The translations under genes and the position numbers were made by a program. Below the pieces are notes generated by a model, which saw only the letters and a list, made by a program, of their open reading frames with translations, searched no databases and was not told the DNA's origin. From DASZTV01 sp035547515 (GTDB taxonomy: Bacteria; Actinomycetota; Actinomycetes; JAFAQI01), in assembly GCA_035547515.1 (NCBI GenBank), contig DASZUS010000003.1, positions 1 to 64,000 of the forward strand: 64,000 bases of DNA, read 5' to 3'. Positions 31,953-39,858 of this stretch are shown in pieces; within the stretch, counting starts at the first letter, position 1; each line of letters begins with the position of its first letter.

Positions 31953-33209
31953 TCAGACTGCCACTGGCACCTTGAACCCCAGCAGGTTGCCCAGCGTGCC
32001 GCCCAGGATCGCCTTGCGCTCGTCGTCGGGCACGCCGGCGAACAGCTGCTTGATCAGCTCGCGGCTCCCGCGGAACGTGCCCTCCGCGTGCGGGTAGTCA
32101 TTGCCCCAGGTCAGCGTCGACAGGCCGGTGATGTGACGGCAGGCGATCGCCACCGGGTCGTCCTGGAACTGCACGTGGAACTGTCGGCGGACGTACTCGC
32201 TCGGCATCAGCGGGTAGGGCCACTTCTCGTTGAGCCGGAACAGCTGCGCCATGTCGGGCTGGTCGTTGGGCGGGCGGGAGTCGTCCCACTTGCCGAGCCA
32301 CCAGTCAGCGTCCTGACCGATGCCGGTGACCCAGCACTTGTCCATCCCGCCGACCAGCGAGGACAGCCAGTGGGCGTTGAACTCGATCAGGTGGAAGTGC
32401 AGGTCAGGGAAGCGCTCGGGCACCCCGCCGCCGACCAGCTGGCAGATCAGCTGCTGAGGCACGAACGTGCTGTGGATCGCCTGGGTGACCATCCGCTTGG
32501 CGGCGGCCTTCTCGGTCATCGGCTGGTTGACCTGTGCCGCGTTTTCGAGGACCACCTTGAGGGTCACCGCTTCGGTGTCGTTGACCTTCACCCCACCGGT
32601 CTGGGTGTGGAAGAACACCTGTACGCCGTTGGCGACCGCGGCGGCCCAGACGGGGTCGAGCTCTCGGGTGTAGTAGCTGCGCGGCGGCGTCGCCGGTAGG
32701 AGGATGGCGCGGAAGCCGGCGGCGGCGACCCGCTCGATCTCTGCGACTGCGTCGGCGACATCGGTGATGGGGACGGGAGCGGTGGGGCAGATGCGGTCGA
32801 AGTACGGCGTGAAGCGCTCGATGATGTAGTCGTTGTAGACGCGGGCGTGTGCCATGGACAGCTCGTGGTCGTCGGAGTACAGCCCGAACAGCGACAGGTT
32901 CGGATGCATCACCTGGACGTCGACGCCATCGAGGTCCATGTCCTCGAGGATCTGCTTGGGGTCGCCCTCGGGCATCCGGCCGCCGGTCTGCCGGTAGCGC
33001 GACACCGTCCAGCCCTCGTAGCCGGCGGTGTGCAACCTGCGGAAGATCGTCGCGCCGCCCTCGACCAGCGGCTCGTCGAGCTCGAAGTCCTCTTCCCACA
33101 CCGCGCGGTCGCGCAGGTGCTGGGGGAGTCTGGTCTTGAACAGGTCGGTGGGCTCGAGAACGTGCCCGTCGGCCGAGACGATGAAGTCTTTCTGCTCTGC
33201 AGCACCCAT
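31953..33209 (-). CDS. Amidohydrolase 2 family protein (metal-dependent hydrolase/decarboxylase type)
   Basis: Start is ATG 33209, which has no ribosome binding site and sits 8 nt from an operator, so translation is probably leaderless. The 418-residue protein has SADGHVLEP in place of the usual metal motif xDxHxH, a later VFFHTQTGG His, HFHLIEFNAHW, and TWGNDYPHAEG near the C-terminus (Asp ligand). These belong to the amidohydrolase_2 group of decarboxylases and C-C or ester hydrolases (ACMSD/LigI-like). Only some metal ligands are canonical. A ring-cleavage hydrolysis or decarboxylation step is inferred from its neighbours. Confidence 0.82.
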   Translation of the reverse strand: MGAAEQKDFIVSADGHVLEPTDLFKTRLPQHLRDRAVWEEDFELDEPLVEGGATIFRRLHTAGYEGWTVSRYRQTGGRMPEGDPKQILEDMDLDGVDVQVMHPNLSLFGLYSDDHELSMAHARVYNDYIIERFTPYFDRICPTAPVPITDVADAVAEIERVAAAGFRAILLPATPPRSYYTRELDPVWAAAVANGVQVFFHTQTGGVKVNDTEAVTLKVVLENAAQVNQPMTEKAAAKRMVTQAIHSTFVPQQLICQLVGGGVPERFPDLHFHLIEFNAHWLSSLVGGMDKCWVTGIGQDADWWLGKWDDSRPPNDQPDMAQLFRLNEKWPYPLMPSEYVRRQFHVQFQDDPVAIACRHITGLSTLTWGNDYPHAEGTFRGSRELIKQLFAGVPDDERKAILGGTLGNLLGFKVPVAV

Positions 33210-33217
33210 AGCGTTAC

Positions 33218-33233
33218 TGTACCGATCGGTACA
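33218..33233. promoter_or_regulatory. TetR-type operator, copy 3 (amidohydrolase / cyclase divergent promoter)
   Basis: TGTACCGATCGGTACA, a perfect 16-bp palindrome, lies 8 nt before the amidohydrolase start and 22 nt before the cyclase TTG. On the minus strand its end forms TACAGT, a -10-like hexamer 6 nt before ATG 33209. Confidence 0.85.
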
Positions 33234-33255
33234 GGATCTGGAAGGGGCGATCTCG

Positions 33256-34314
33256 TTGGCGAAGCGTTGGCAGCAGCGGCCGGAGGGCTCGACCTGGGGC
33301 GACTGGGGCGAGGACGACGAGCTTGGCCGGATCAACCTGCTGACCCGCGAGAAGGTGCTCGAGGGGGTGCGGGAGGTCGAGGCGGGGATCGCGTTCTCGT
33401 TGAGCCTGCCGCTGGACTTCCCTGGCGGGACCGCGCTGAACCAGCGGCGTTACCCCCCGAAGCTCTCGCCGACCGAGGACATGAACGGCGTACCCGGCGT
33501 CTTCTACAACGTCCGGATGAGCGAGATGGCGGACTGGGGCGACCCGCGGTACGTCGACGTGTGGGCCGACGACGTGGTGACGCTCTCGCTGCAGTACTCG
33601 ACCCAGTGGGACTCCCTCGCGCACGTCGGTGCCGAGTTCGACGCCGACGGCGACGGGGTCGAAGAGGCGGTCTACTACAACGGCTACCGCGCTGGTGTGG
33701 ATCTCGTCGGTCCCTCCGATGACGCGCGTGGTGACGGCTCGGGCCACCGCGGGTTTGCCCATCACCTGGGCCTCGAGCACATGGCGGCGCACGGCGTGCA
33801 GGGCCGCGGCGTACTGGTCGACCTGCACAAGCACTTCGGCGACGAGTGGCGGGCAGTCGACCTTGCCGCGCTGCAGGAGGTCATGGCGGCTGACGACGTC
33901 GTCGTCGAGCCTGGCGACATGCTGCTCGTCCACACCGGCTTCGCGACCCGGGTGCTCGAGTGGAACCGCGAGCCCGACCCGCGCGCGATCCACCGCACGG
34001 GCACCTGGCTCGACGCGCGCGATCCCGCGATGCTCGAGTGGATCGCGGACTCGCAGATCTCCGCGCTCGTGGCCGACAACTACGCCGTCGAGGGGCTGCT
34101 CGGCAAGGACCCCGACCCGTCGCGCCACTCGTTCCTGCCGATCCACCATCTGTGCCTCTTCCGGCTCGGGGTCCCGCTCGGTGAGATGTGGTACCTCAAC
34201 GACTTGGCCGCCTGGCTGGCCGAGCACGGCCGGTCGCGCTTCCTGCTGACCGCCCCGCCGCTGCGGCTCCCCGGAGCGGTCGGCTCACCACTCACTCCCG
34301 TCGCGACCGTCTAG
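33256..34314 (+). CDS. Cyclase-family (kynurenine-formamidase-like) hydrolase
   Basis: The start is TTG 33256, chosen for the GGAAGGGG ribosome binding site 8 nt upstream and its position beyond the operator. The 352-residue protein matches the putative-cyclase family (PF04199). It has DWGEDDELGRINLL near the N-terminus, the metal region WDSLAHVGAEFD, and GHRGFAHHLGLEHMAAHGVQGRGVLVDL (read as consecutive pieces). Members hydrolyse amides, lactones or cyclic diketones using Zn or Mn. After a Baeyer-Villiger step a lactone hydrolase is needed, and this is a reasonable candidate. Confidence 0.82.
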   Translation: MAKRWQQRPEGSTWGDWGEDDELGRINLLTREKVLEGVREVEAGIAFSLSLPLDFPGGTALNQRRYPPKLSPTEDMNGVPGVFYNVRMSEMADWGDPRYVDVWADDVVTLSLQYSTQWDSLAHVGAEFDADGDGVEEAVYYNGYRAGVDLVGPSDDARGDGSGHRGFAHHLGLEHMAAHGVQGRGVLVDLHKHFGDEWRAVDLAALQEVMAADDVVVEPGDMLLVHTGFATRVLEWNREPDPRAIHRTGTWLDARDPAMLEWIADSQISALVADNYAVEGLLGKDPDPSRHSFLPIHHLCLFRLGVPLGEMWYLNDLAAWLAEHGRSRFLLTAPPLRLPGAVGSPLTPVATV

Positions 34315-34319
34315 CCCGC

Positions 34320-34369
34320 AGGTTGTGAGGCATGCGCCGCGTCCCAGTGCGGGTAGCGCCTCACAACCT
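34320..34369. terminator. Hairpin after the cyclase gene
   Basis: AGGTTGTGAGGC (34320-34331) and GCCTCACAACCT (34358-34369) form a perfect 12-bp stem with a 26-nt loop, starting 6 nt after the cyclase stop. No U-tract follows, as is common for actinobacterial terminators. Confidence 0.6.
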
Positions 34370-34396
34370 CACGGCGGCTGGGTACGTCCTATTGAT

Positions 34397-34870
34397 GTGC
34401 TGACGGTGCGGCAGCTTGTGGCGTGCGTCCTCTCGACCTGTCTCGCCGCATGTAGCGCCGGATCGGCGCACCCGGTCCTCGGCGGTACGACCAGGCCGAC
34501 CGCACCGGATGCAGCGCCACGAGGGTTTCCCTTTACCGATCGGACGGCCATCGAGGGTGGAGACCGCCAGCCGGAACGCTTCTGCGCGGTGGCCCCCGCG
34601 CGCGGGAGCGTTCGGTATGACCCGGAAGGGAAGTCGGCGCGATTGCTTGTGAGCCTGCGCGGCATCGCCGTGCGAGGGCCGGTGGGCATCGTCTGGGATC
34701 CAGGCAGTGATCACGCCGGTGAGGTGATCGCCTCGGTGAAGGTCGCAGGTGGGGTAGCGCTCCGGCGCTCGCTGCGCTTCTTTCACGCGCCGTACTACAA
34801 CCGGCGAGGACGCGAGATTCTGCTCGTCACAAACAGGCAACGGGCCATCGCAACGGCGCGGCCCTGTTAG
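34397..34870 (+). CDS. Small putative lipoprotein of unknown function
   Basis: Start is GTG 34397 (GTG 34406 also possible), just after the hairpin. The N-terminus MLTVRQLVACVLSTCLAACSAGS is a lipoprotein signal with lipobox LAAC, read here as two pieces around the hydrophobic core. The mature part, about 135 residues, has two Cys (one at the very C-terminus) and no recognised domain. It is flanked by a secreted protein gene. No membership of the catabolic regulon is indicated: only a partial, imperfect match to the palindrome lies inside the coding region. Confidence 0.6.
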   Translation: MLTVRQLVACVLSTCLAACSAGSAHPVLGGTTRPTAPDAAPRGFPFTDRTAIEGGDRQPERFCAVAPARGSVRYDPEGKSARLLVSLRGIAVRGPVGIVWDPGSDHAGEVIASVKVAGGVALRRSLRFFHAPYYNRRGREILLVTNRQRAIATARPC

Positions 34871-34921
34871 TCGGCGGCCCGGGTCAGAGGAATCTCACCG
34901 TGCGTGCTTGAACTGTGTCCT

Positions 34922-36466
34922 GTGAGACTTCGCGCTGCGTTGATCGCGGCGAGCCTGGTTGCGCCGTTCGGCGGCCTGCTCGAGACCGCACAGGCGGCGG
35001 CCCTCGCGAAGCCCGTCGTACCCGCGGACCCCGTCGTACTGGTGGGCGCGACCGCCGGTCACTGGCGAGTGGTCGCGCACGTCGACCGGCACCCAGAACG
35101 GCATGTCGAGCGGCCGATCGACCACCCAGTTCCCCAACGCTTACATGCCAGTTGCACGCGTGCCGCCACACCTGCCTCCGACCGTCTCGGCCGGTACGGC
35201 GAGGGCATCGTCTCGCTGACGCTGGCGGCGCCGGGTACGTCGTGGGCCAGCAGTCTCGACACCTCGGTTGACGTCGACGTCGCAGTGGACGGCGGCGCTA
35301 GCCAGCAGGTCGTGCTCTTCCAGGGCTCGCAGCCTGCGGTGTACCAGGGCTTCGTCGGGCGGATGCGCACCGGACAGCACTGTGTCTCGCTGGCCGTCGA
35401 CCCCCGCCGCTCCAGTGACCTCGCGACGGCGAAGGTCGACGTGTTCGGGATCAGCCTCGGTGTGGTCCCGCGACGAAGCCCGGCCTATCTCGGGCTCACG
35501 CACGCACCCGTGATGTACGGCCGATCGAGCTCCGCGGAGCGGGACGCGCAGCTCATCACGGACGTAACGCAAAGCCCCGACGCGGACGGTAGGGACATCG
35601 ATCTCTCGTACACCGTGATCTGGACCCGCGAGGACGTCGGCGACGGCACGGTCCCGGCCTACGAATGGGGCCTGTGGGGCCGGATGACCGACATCGAGAC
35701 CGTGCTCCAGGAAGTCGTCGCGCCGTCGGGCCGGATCGTGAAGGCCGCCTACCTGTCGTGCGGCTGCGAGAAGCTGCCGCTCTATCCCGACGCGCTACCC
35801 GCGCCGCCGATCGGCAGCGAGTACGACGCGGCCTACCCGCCGTCCGGGACGCCGAAGGCAATGGGCCACCATCTCGTGCTGCGCGACGCGACCGGCAACA
35901 ACGACGTGTCGCCGTACAAGACCTCGCGCTACCGCTTCCAGCAGGTTCCGGTCATGGGTCCGCGGGACGGGCAGGCCCGTGACGTGGTCATGGACGAGCA
36001 CCCCTGGACCTACCGGATCTCCAACGACGACGTCGCGAGGACCACTGTCGAGTCGGCCGACCCGAGGTCGCTGCTCGCCGGTGGCTACCCGCAATACCTG
36101 GTCGTCGACCTCGATGTCACGGCGTCGGCGGCTCAGTCGATCGCGGTCGGGGTACGGCTGCGAGGCGACCCGACGTGGTGGACCGACGACTACGCGCAGA
36201 CCGCGGGCGTCCCGACGACGTTCCCGTTCTACACGGGTGGGCACGGCCGCACCGTCATCAAGCTGCCGGCCGACTGGCACTCGAAGCGGATCTCGGCTCT
36301 ACGCATCGTGCTCAACGGCCGGCCCGGTGGCCCGACACCCAAGCTGGTCGGCAAGCCGGCGATCCAACTCGTCGAGGTCACCCCGGACTATCGCGTGAAG
36401 CGGTTGCGCAACCCGCGCCTAACCGTGTCGACCGGCACTCAGCTGCTGCCGGGACTGCCGATCTGA
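34922..36466 (+). CDS. Secreted protein of unknown function
   Basis: Start is GTG 34922 (in-frame ATG 34904 adds six residues). A signal peptide covers about residues 1-27 (hydrophobic AALIAASLVAPFGGLL, cleavage after TAQA). The 514-residue product is otherwise soluble and beta-rich, with paired Cys in SCGCEK and a C-terminal domain containing FPFYTGGHGRTVIKLPADW. I do not recognise a characterised family, though similar exported proteins occur in actinobacteria. Residues about 45-80 are unusually His/Arg/Pro-rich, and another frame looks more natural there, so a local compensated frameshift or error is possible. It ends tail-to-tail with the monooxygenase, overlapping it by 28 bp. Confidence 0.7.
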   Translation: MRLRAALIAASLVAPFGGLLETAQAAALAKPVVPADPVVLVGATAGHWRVVAHVDRHPERHVERPIDHPVPQRLHASCTRAATPASDRLGRYGEGIVSLTLAAPGTSWASSLDTSVDVDVAVDGGASQQVVLFQGSQPAVYQGFVGRMRTGQHCVSLAVDPRRSSDLATAKVDVFGISLGVVPRRSPAYLGLTHAPVMYGRSSSAERDAQLITDVTQSPDADGRDIDLSYTVIWTREDVGDGTVPAYEWGLWGRMTDIETVLQEVVAPSGRIVKAAYLSCGCEKLPLYPDALPAPPIGSEYDAAYPPSGTPKAMGHHLVLRDATGNNDVSPYKTSRYRFQQVPVMGPRDGQARDVVMDEHPWTYRISNDDVARTTVESADPRSLLAGGYPQYLVVDLDVTASAAQSIAVGVRLRGDPTWWTDDYAQTAGVPTTFPFYTGGHGRTVIKLPADWHSKRISALRIVLNGRPGGPTPKLVGKPAIQLVEVTPDYRVKRLRNPRLTVSTGTQLLPGLPI

Positions 36467-38058
36467 GGGCGGAAGACGAACGGCGCGTAGTCGTTCGCCT
36501 TCGCCTCGGCGATCAGCGCCAGCAGCTTCGGGCGGCCGGCGGCATTGAGCAGGTACTTGCGCGGCTTACCCGGCACGTTCGTGCCGAAGTAGTAGCTCTT
36601 CTCGGTGAACGACGGAGGCCGGCGCGCAGCGCGGTCGATCATCGCGGTCCACCCGTCCTCGGTCTCGGTCGTGACCTCGATCGTCGAGGCGCCGCGCTCG
36701 CGCGCAGCGACGAGTAGGTCGGTGACGAAGTCCACCTGGTCGCCGTTGTAGCGCGGGTTGTTGCCGGCCGCGGCATGCGGCCCACCGGGGAAGAAGAAGT
36801 TCGGGAAGCCCGCGGTCTGCAGGCCGAGGTACGTCGACGGGCCATCCCGCCAGTGGTCGTTGAGGCTGACGCCGCCGCGCCCGACGATGCCCATCCGGGA
36901 GAGCGCGCCCGTGCCGAAGTCGAACCCGGTCGCCCACACGATGACGTCGAGCTCACGCACGCCGTCGGCGGTCTCGATCCCGGCGTCGGTGACGCGAAGC
37001 ATCGGGGTGGCGCGCAGGTCGACCAGCGACACCTTCGGGGAGTTGAACGCCTCGAAGTACCCGGTGACGAACGGCGGCCGCTTCTCGCCGAACCGGTGGT
37101 CGTCGGGGATCAGCAGCGCGGCCACCTTCGGATCGCGGACGATGCCGCGGATCTTCGTCGCCATGAACTCACACCACGCGTCGTTGGCCGCCTCGTCGAA
37201 GGTGAGGTCCTGGTAGTGGCTGACGATCTTGCCGAAGCCCGGCTTGGCCCACATCTCCTCGTAGAACGCCAGTCGCTGCTCCTCGGTGTCCTCTGAGGAC
37301 TTGCGATCACCGGGCGGGTGAAGGAACCCGGCAAGCGAGGTGTCGAGGGTGTGCTTGATCGACGCGAAGTTGGCGCGCAGCTGCGCCTGCTCCTCGGCGG
37401 TGATGGGGGAGTTGTTCAGCGGCGTGCACCAGTTCGGAGTGCGCTGGTAGACGGTCAGCGACTCGACCTCGTCGAGGATGGCCGGCACCAGCTGCACCCC
37501 GCTCGACCCGGTGCCGACGATGGCCACGCGCTTGCCCGACAGGTCGACCGGCTCGGCCGGCCACAGCCCGGTGTGGAGCTGCGTCCCGCGGAAGTCCTCG
37601 CGGCCCGCTACGTCGGGGAAGAACGGCACCGAGAGCACGCCGGTCGCGGCGATCAGGAACCGCGCGACGACCTGCTCGCCGCCCGAGGTTGTGACGGCCC
37701 ACGTCGCCGATCCCTCGTCGTACGACGCGGCCGTGACGCGTACGCCGAGCCGGATGTCGCGGCGCAGGTCGAAGCGGTCGACCACGTGGTTGAGGTAGCG
37801 CTCGATCTCGGGCTGGCCGGCGAAGTGCTCGGACCACTCCCACTCGTCGAAGAGCTCCTCGGAGAACAGGTAGCCGTAGGTGTAGCTCTCCGAGTCGAAC
37901 CGTGCGCCGGGGTAGCGGTTCCAGAACCACGTGCCGCCGACGCCGTCGCCGGCCTCGAGCAGCCGCACCGAGAAGCCGGCCTCGCGGGCGCGGTAGAGCT
38001 GGTAGATCCCGGTGATGCCGGCGCCGATGACCAGTACGTCGACGTCGGTCTCGCCCAT
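36439..38058 (-). CDS. Flavin-binding monooxygenase, Baeyer-Villiger type
   Basis: ATG 38058 lies 10 nt from an operator, with no ribosome binding site, and is probably leaderless. The 539-residue protein has FAD motif GAGITG (12-17), GTWFWNRYPGARFD, the Baeyer-Villiger fingerprint FxGxxxHxxxWP as FRGTQLHTGLWP (156-167), NADPH motif GTGSSG, and an ATG motif in VWATGFDFGTG. It should insert oxygen beside a ketone to give an ester or lactone. With the cyclase-family hydrolase, acyl-CoA ligase and acyl-CoA dehydrogenase under the same operator type, it points to degradation of a cyclic or branched ketone. Confidence 0.92.
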   Translation of the reverse strand: MGETDVDVLVIGAGITGIYQLYRAREAGFSVRLLEAGDGVGGTWFWNRYPGARFDSESYTYGYLFSEELFDEWEWSEHFAGQPEIERYLNHVVDRFDLRRDIRLGVRVTAASYDEGSATWAVTTSGGEQVVARFLIAATGVLSVPFFPDVAGREDFRGTQLHTGLWPAEPVDLSGKRVAIVGTGSSGVQLVPAILDEVESLTVYQRTPNWCTPLNNSPITAEEQAQLRANFASIKHTLDTSLAGFLHPPGDRKSSEDTEEQRLAFYEEMWAKPGFGKIVSHYQDLTFDEAANDAWCEFMATKIRGIVRDPKVAALLIPDDHRFGEKRPPFVTGYFEAFNSPKVSLVDLRATPMLRVTDAGIETADGVRELDVIVWATGFDFGTGALSRMGIVGRGGVSLNDHWRDGPSTYLGLQTAGFPNFFFPGGPHAAAGNNPRYNGDQVDFVTDLLVAARERGASTIEVTTETEDGWTAMIDRAARRPPSFTEKSYYFGTNVPGKPRKYLLNAAGRPKLLALIAEAKANDYAPFVFRPQIGSPGSS

Positions 38059-38068
38059 GGCGGGCGAG

Positions 38069-38084
38069 TGTACCGATCGGTACA
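38069..38084. promoter_or_regulatory. TetR-type operator, copy 4 (monooxygenase / SnoaL divergent promoter)
   Basis: TGTACCGATCGGTACA, a perfect palindrome, lies 10 nt before the monooxygenase start and 24 nt before the SnoaL-like start. The minus-strand end forms TACACT, 8 nt before ATG 38058. On the plus strand TAGAGT (38096-38101) lies 7 nt before ATG 38109. Both transcripts look leaderless. Confidence 0.85.
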
Positions 38085-38108
38085 GACCACTTGGATAGAG
38101 TGCGGCGC

Positions 38109-38507
38109 ATGTCCGGGAAGCTGACCTATGCCGATGTGTTCGCCGGCGTCATGACCGCGATCGCGAAGTACAACCACGCGGTCGACGACGGGCGCACCGA
38201 GGATGCCGTCGCGACCTACTGCGCAGACGGCAGCTGCGACATTCCCGGGCTCGGCGCGCATACCGGCCACGACCAGCTGCGCGCGGCGTACGCGGTCGTG
38301 GAGCCGCGCGGCCCGCAACGCCATCTGGTGAGCGGAACCCACATCACCGACTGGTCGGAGGACAAGGCCAGCGCGACCAGCGACTTCGCCTTCCTAATCA
38401 AGCGCGACAACGGCTGGGGCGTGATGCTCACCGGCCGCTACACCGACGAGCTGTGCCGCGACGGCGAGGTGTGGCGCTTCCACCGCCGCGTCGGCGTCTT
38501 CACCTGA
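38109..38507 (+). CDS. SnoaL/NTF2-like protein
   Basis: The 132-residue protein has the pattern of a small cone-shaped SnoaL-like fold: helix AKYNHAVDDGRTEDAVATY, then strands including HLVSGTHITDW and WGVMLTGRYTDEL. Such proteins act as isomerases, dehydratases or hydroxylating partners, or only bind ligands. Its divergent promoter with the monooxygenase and the shared operator place it in the catabolic regulon. The 3' end overlaps the convergent reductase gene by 8 bp. Confidence 0.8.
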   Translation: MSGKLTYADVFAGVMTAIAKYNHAVDDGRTEDAVATYCADGSCDIPGLGAHTGHDQLRAAYAVVEPRGPQRHLVSGTHITDWSEDKASATSDFAFLIKRDNGWGVMLTGRYTDELCRDGEVWRFHRRVGVFT

Positions 38508-39066
38508 GGCTGTCTCCGCACCGGTAGTGGAGCTCGACCGATCCGCCACGAAACCGCCGTACGTCGACCAGGTCGAGATCGGTCCGCACGCCGTGCGGGA
38601 AGACCGGCTTTCCCCCGCCGACAGTGAGGGGCGCGAGATACAGGTGCACCTCGTCGACCAGGCCGGCTGAAAGCGCCTGCCCGGCGAGGTCGGAGCCCCC
38701 GACCGACAGGTCACTGTCGCTCGCGGCTTTCATCGCGCGGACCCCGTCGGGATCGAAGGCCGTCACGATCGCGGTCTTCGGCGTCTGGACCGAGGTGAGC
38801 GTACGGGAGAAGACAATCTTGTCAGCGGCTCGCCAGATCGCGCCAAACTCGGCTTCGGCAGCGGAGTCTCGCGTGCTGTCGGTGTCCTGCCAGTAGCGCA
38901 TCGTCTCGTACATCCGCCGCCCGTAGAGATAGGTGCCGATCGGGCGCTCTAGGTCGATCACCGCCCGGAAGACCTGCTCGTCTGGGGCCGCCCACTGGAA
39001 ATCACCTGTCGGATCTTCGACGTAGCCGTCGAGCGAGCAGATCGCCGAGTAGATGAGCTTCCCCAT
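38500..39066 (-). CDS. Dihydrofolate-reductase-like (RibD C-terminal domain) protein
   Basis: The 188-residue protein opens with GKLIYSAICSLDGYVEDPTG and has GTYLYGRRMYETM, DLSVGGSDLAGQAL and YLAPLTVGGGKPVF, all typical of the RibD_C/DHFR-like family common in actinobacteria. It should bind NADPH; the substrate is unknown and it is not the folate enzyme itself. It is transcribed towards the SnoaL-like gene and has no obvious operon partner. Confidence 0.88.
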   Translation of the reverse strand: MGKLIYSAICSLDGYVEDPTGDFQWAAPDEQVFRAVIDLERPIGTYLYGRRMYETMRYWQDTDSTRDSAAEAEFGAIWRAADKIVFSRTLTSVQTPKTAIVTAFDPDGVRAMKAASDSDLSVGGSDLAGQALSAGLVDEVHLYLAPLTVGGGKPVFPHGVRTDLDLVDVRRFRGGSVELHYRCGDSLR

Positions 39067-39107
39067 CGCTGCACCCTCTCAGGCCCGGTCTCCGCGGCGT
39101 GTCCTTG

Positions 39108-39140
39108 CTAAGATAGGTTCTCAGTTGAGATAGCTTCTCG
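39108..39140 (+). promoter_or_regulatory. Candidate Fur-type operator region: direct repeat upstream of the HiPIP-like/fur operon
   Basis: AGATAGGTTCTC (39111-39122) and AGATAGCTTCTC (39128-39139) form a direct repeat with a 17-bp period. Each contains a GAGA/TCTC-like dyad, and the stretch is AT-rich against its surroundings. It lies 33 nt before GTG 39173 of an operon that encodes a Fur protein, so autoregulation is likely. Confidence 0.5.
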
Positions 39141-39172
39141 ATCACTGCCCCGTTGTTCTCGTCGGAGGTGTC

Positions 39173-39424
39173 GTGACCACAACAGACCTGCCGCTGCCGG
39201 AGCCCACGGAGCTCGACGAGCAGCGCAACAACGAGCTCATGCATCTCGCCAAGGACGCCGTCCTGCGCGGCCGGCCGAATGGCGACGAGGAGTGCCGCAA
39301 CTGCCTCTACTACACCGATACCAGCGAGGACATCTCCTACTGCTGGCATCCGAAGCTCCGGATCCTGGTCGGCGGCCCGTGGTGGTGCCAGTGGTGGGAG
39401 GAGATCCCCGAGGAGCTGCGATGA
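39173..39424 (+). CDS. Small HiPIP-like four-cysteine iron-sulfur protein (putative)
   Basis: GTG 39173. The 83-residue protein has four cysteines spaced C-x2-C-x14-C-x14-C, in ECRNCLYY, SYCWHPK and GPWWCQWWE. The spacing and the aromatic residues around the last Cys recall the 4Fe-4S site of high-potential iron-sulfur proteins. There is no export signal, so it would be cytoplasmic. Its stop overlaps the fur start (ATGA). Co-occurrence with Fur and rubrerythrin suggests a role in peroxide or iron homeostasis, perhaps as electron donor to rubrerythrin. A zinc-binding protein is the alternative. Confidence 0.65.
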   Translation: MTTTDLPLPEPTELDEQRNNELMHLAKDAVLRGRPNGDEECRNCLYYTDTSEDISYCWHPKLRILVGGPWWCQWWEEIPEELR

Positions 39425-39858
39425 CCGAGGCGGCAACCAGCGACCGCGCCTCACGCGACACCCCGCAGCGGCGCGCGGTGCTCGACGTCATCAGCCGCTC
39501 GAAGGACCACCCGACGGCGGCCGAGGTGCTCGAGCGGGTGTGCGAGCTGCTGCCCGGAGTCGGTGCGGCGACGGTGTACCGGACCCTCGGGATGCTCGTC
39601 GAGTCGGGGCAAGTTCTCGAGCTCCGCGTCGGCCAGGCGCCGACCCGCTACGACCGCAACGTCGAGCGGCACGACCATCTGGTCTGCGACACCTGCGGCG
39701 TTGTCATCGACGTACAGGTGCCCCTCGACCGTCGGCGCTCGATCGACCCGGTGCAGGTGCGCGAGGACTTTCACGTCACTAGCTATGACCTACGGATTCA
39801 CGGCGAGTGCGCCGACTGCAGAGCAATCTCACAAGGGAAGGAACGGGAACGTGGCTGA
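39421..39858 (+). CDS. Fur-family metalloregulator (Fur/PerR type)
   Basis: ATG 39421 overlaps the preceding stop. The 145-residue protein has an N-terminal winged helix (TPQRRAVLDVISRSKDHPTA, then GAATVYRTLGMLVESG) and a C-terminal metal domain with RHDHLVCDTCGVV and ECADC, the two-CxxC structural zinc site. Its rubrerythrin neighbour favours a peroxide-sensing PerR/FurA role over iron uptake control. It probably represses its own four-gene operon through the repeat at 39108-39140. Confidence 0.9.
   Translation: MTEAATSDRASRDTPQRRAVLDVISRSKDHPTAAEVLERVCELLPGVGAATVYRTLGMLVESGQVLELRVGQAPTRYDRNVERHDHLVCDTCGVVIDVQVPLDRRRSIDPVQVREDFHVTSYDLRIHGECADCRAISQGKERERG

Noticed and set aside
34535..34552. 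Partial match to the TetR-type palindrome (TACCGATCGGAC) near the lipoprotein gene
   Set aside because: Only the core matches, the outer TGTA/TACA arms are missing, and it lies inside coding sequence rather than at a promoter.
35041..35160. Possible compensated frameshift in the secreted protein gene
   Set aside because: Another frame looks more natural for about 35 codons, but with no homologue at hand neither an error nor a mutation can be shown; noted in the gene entry only.
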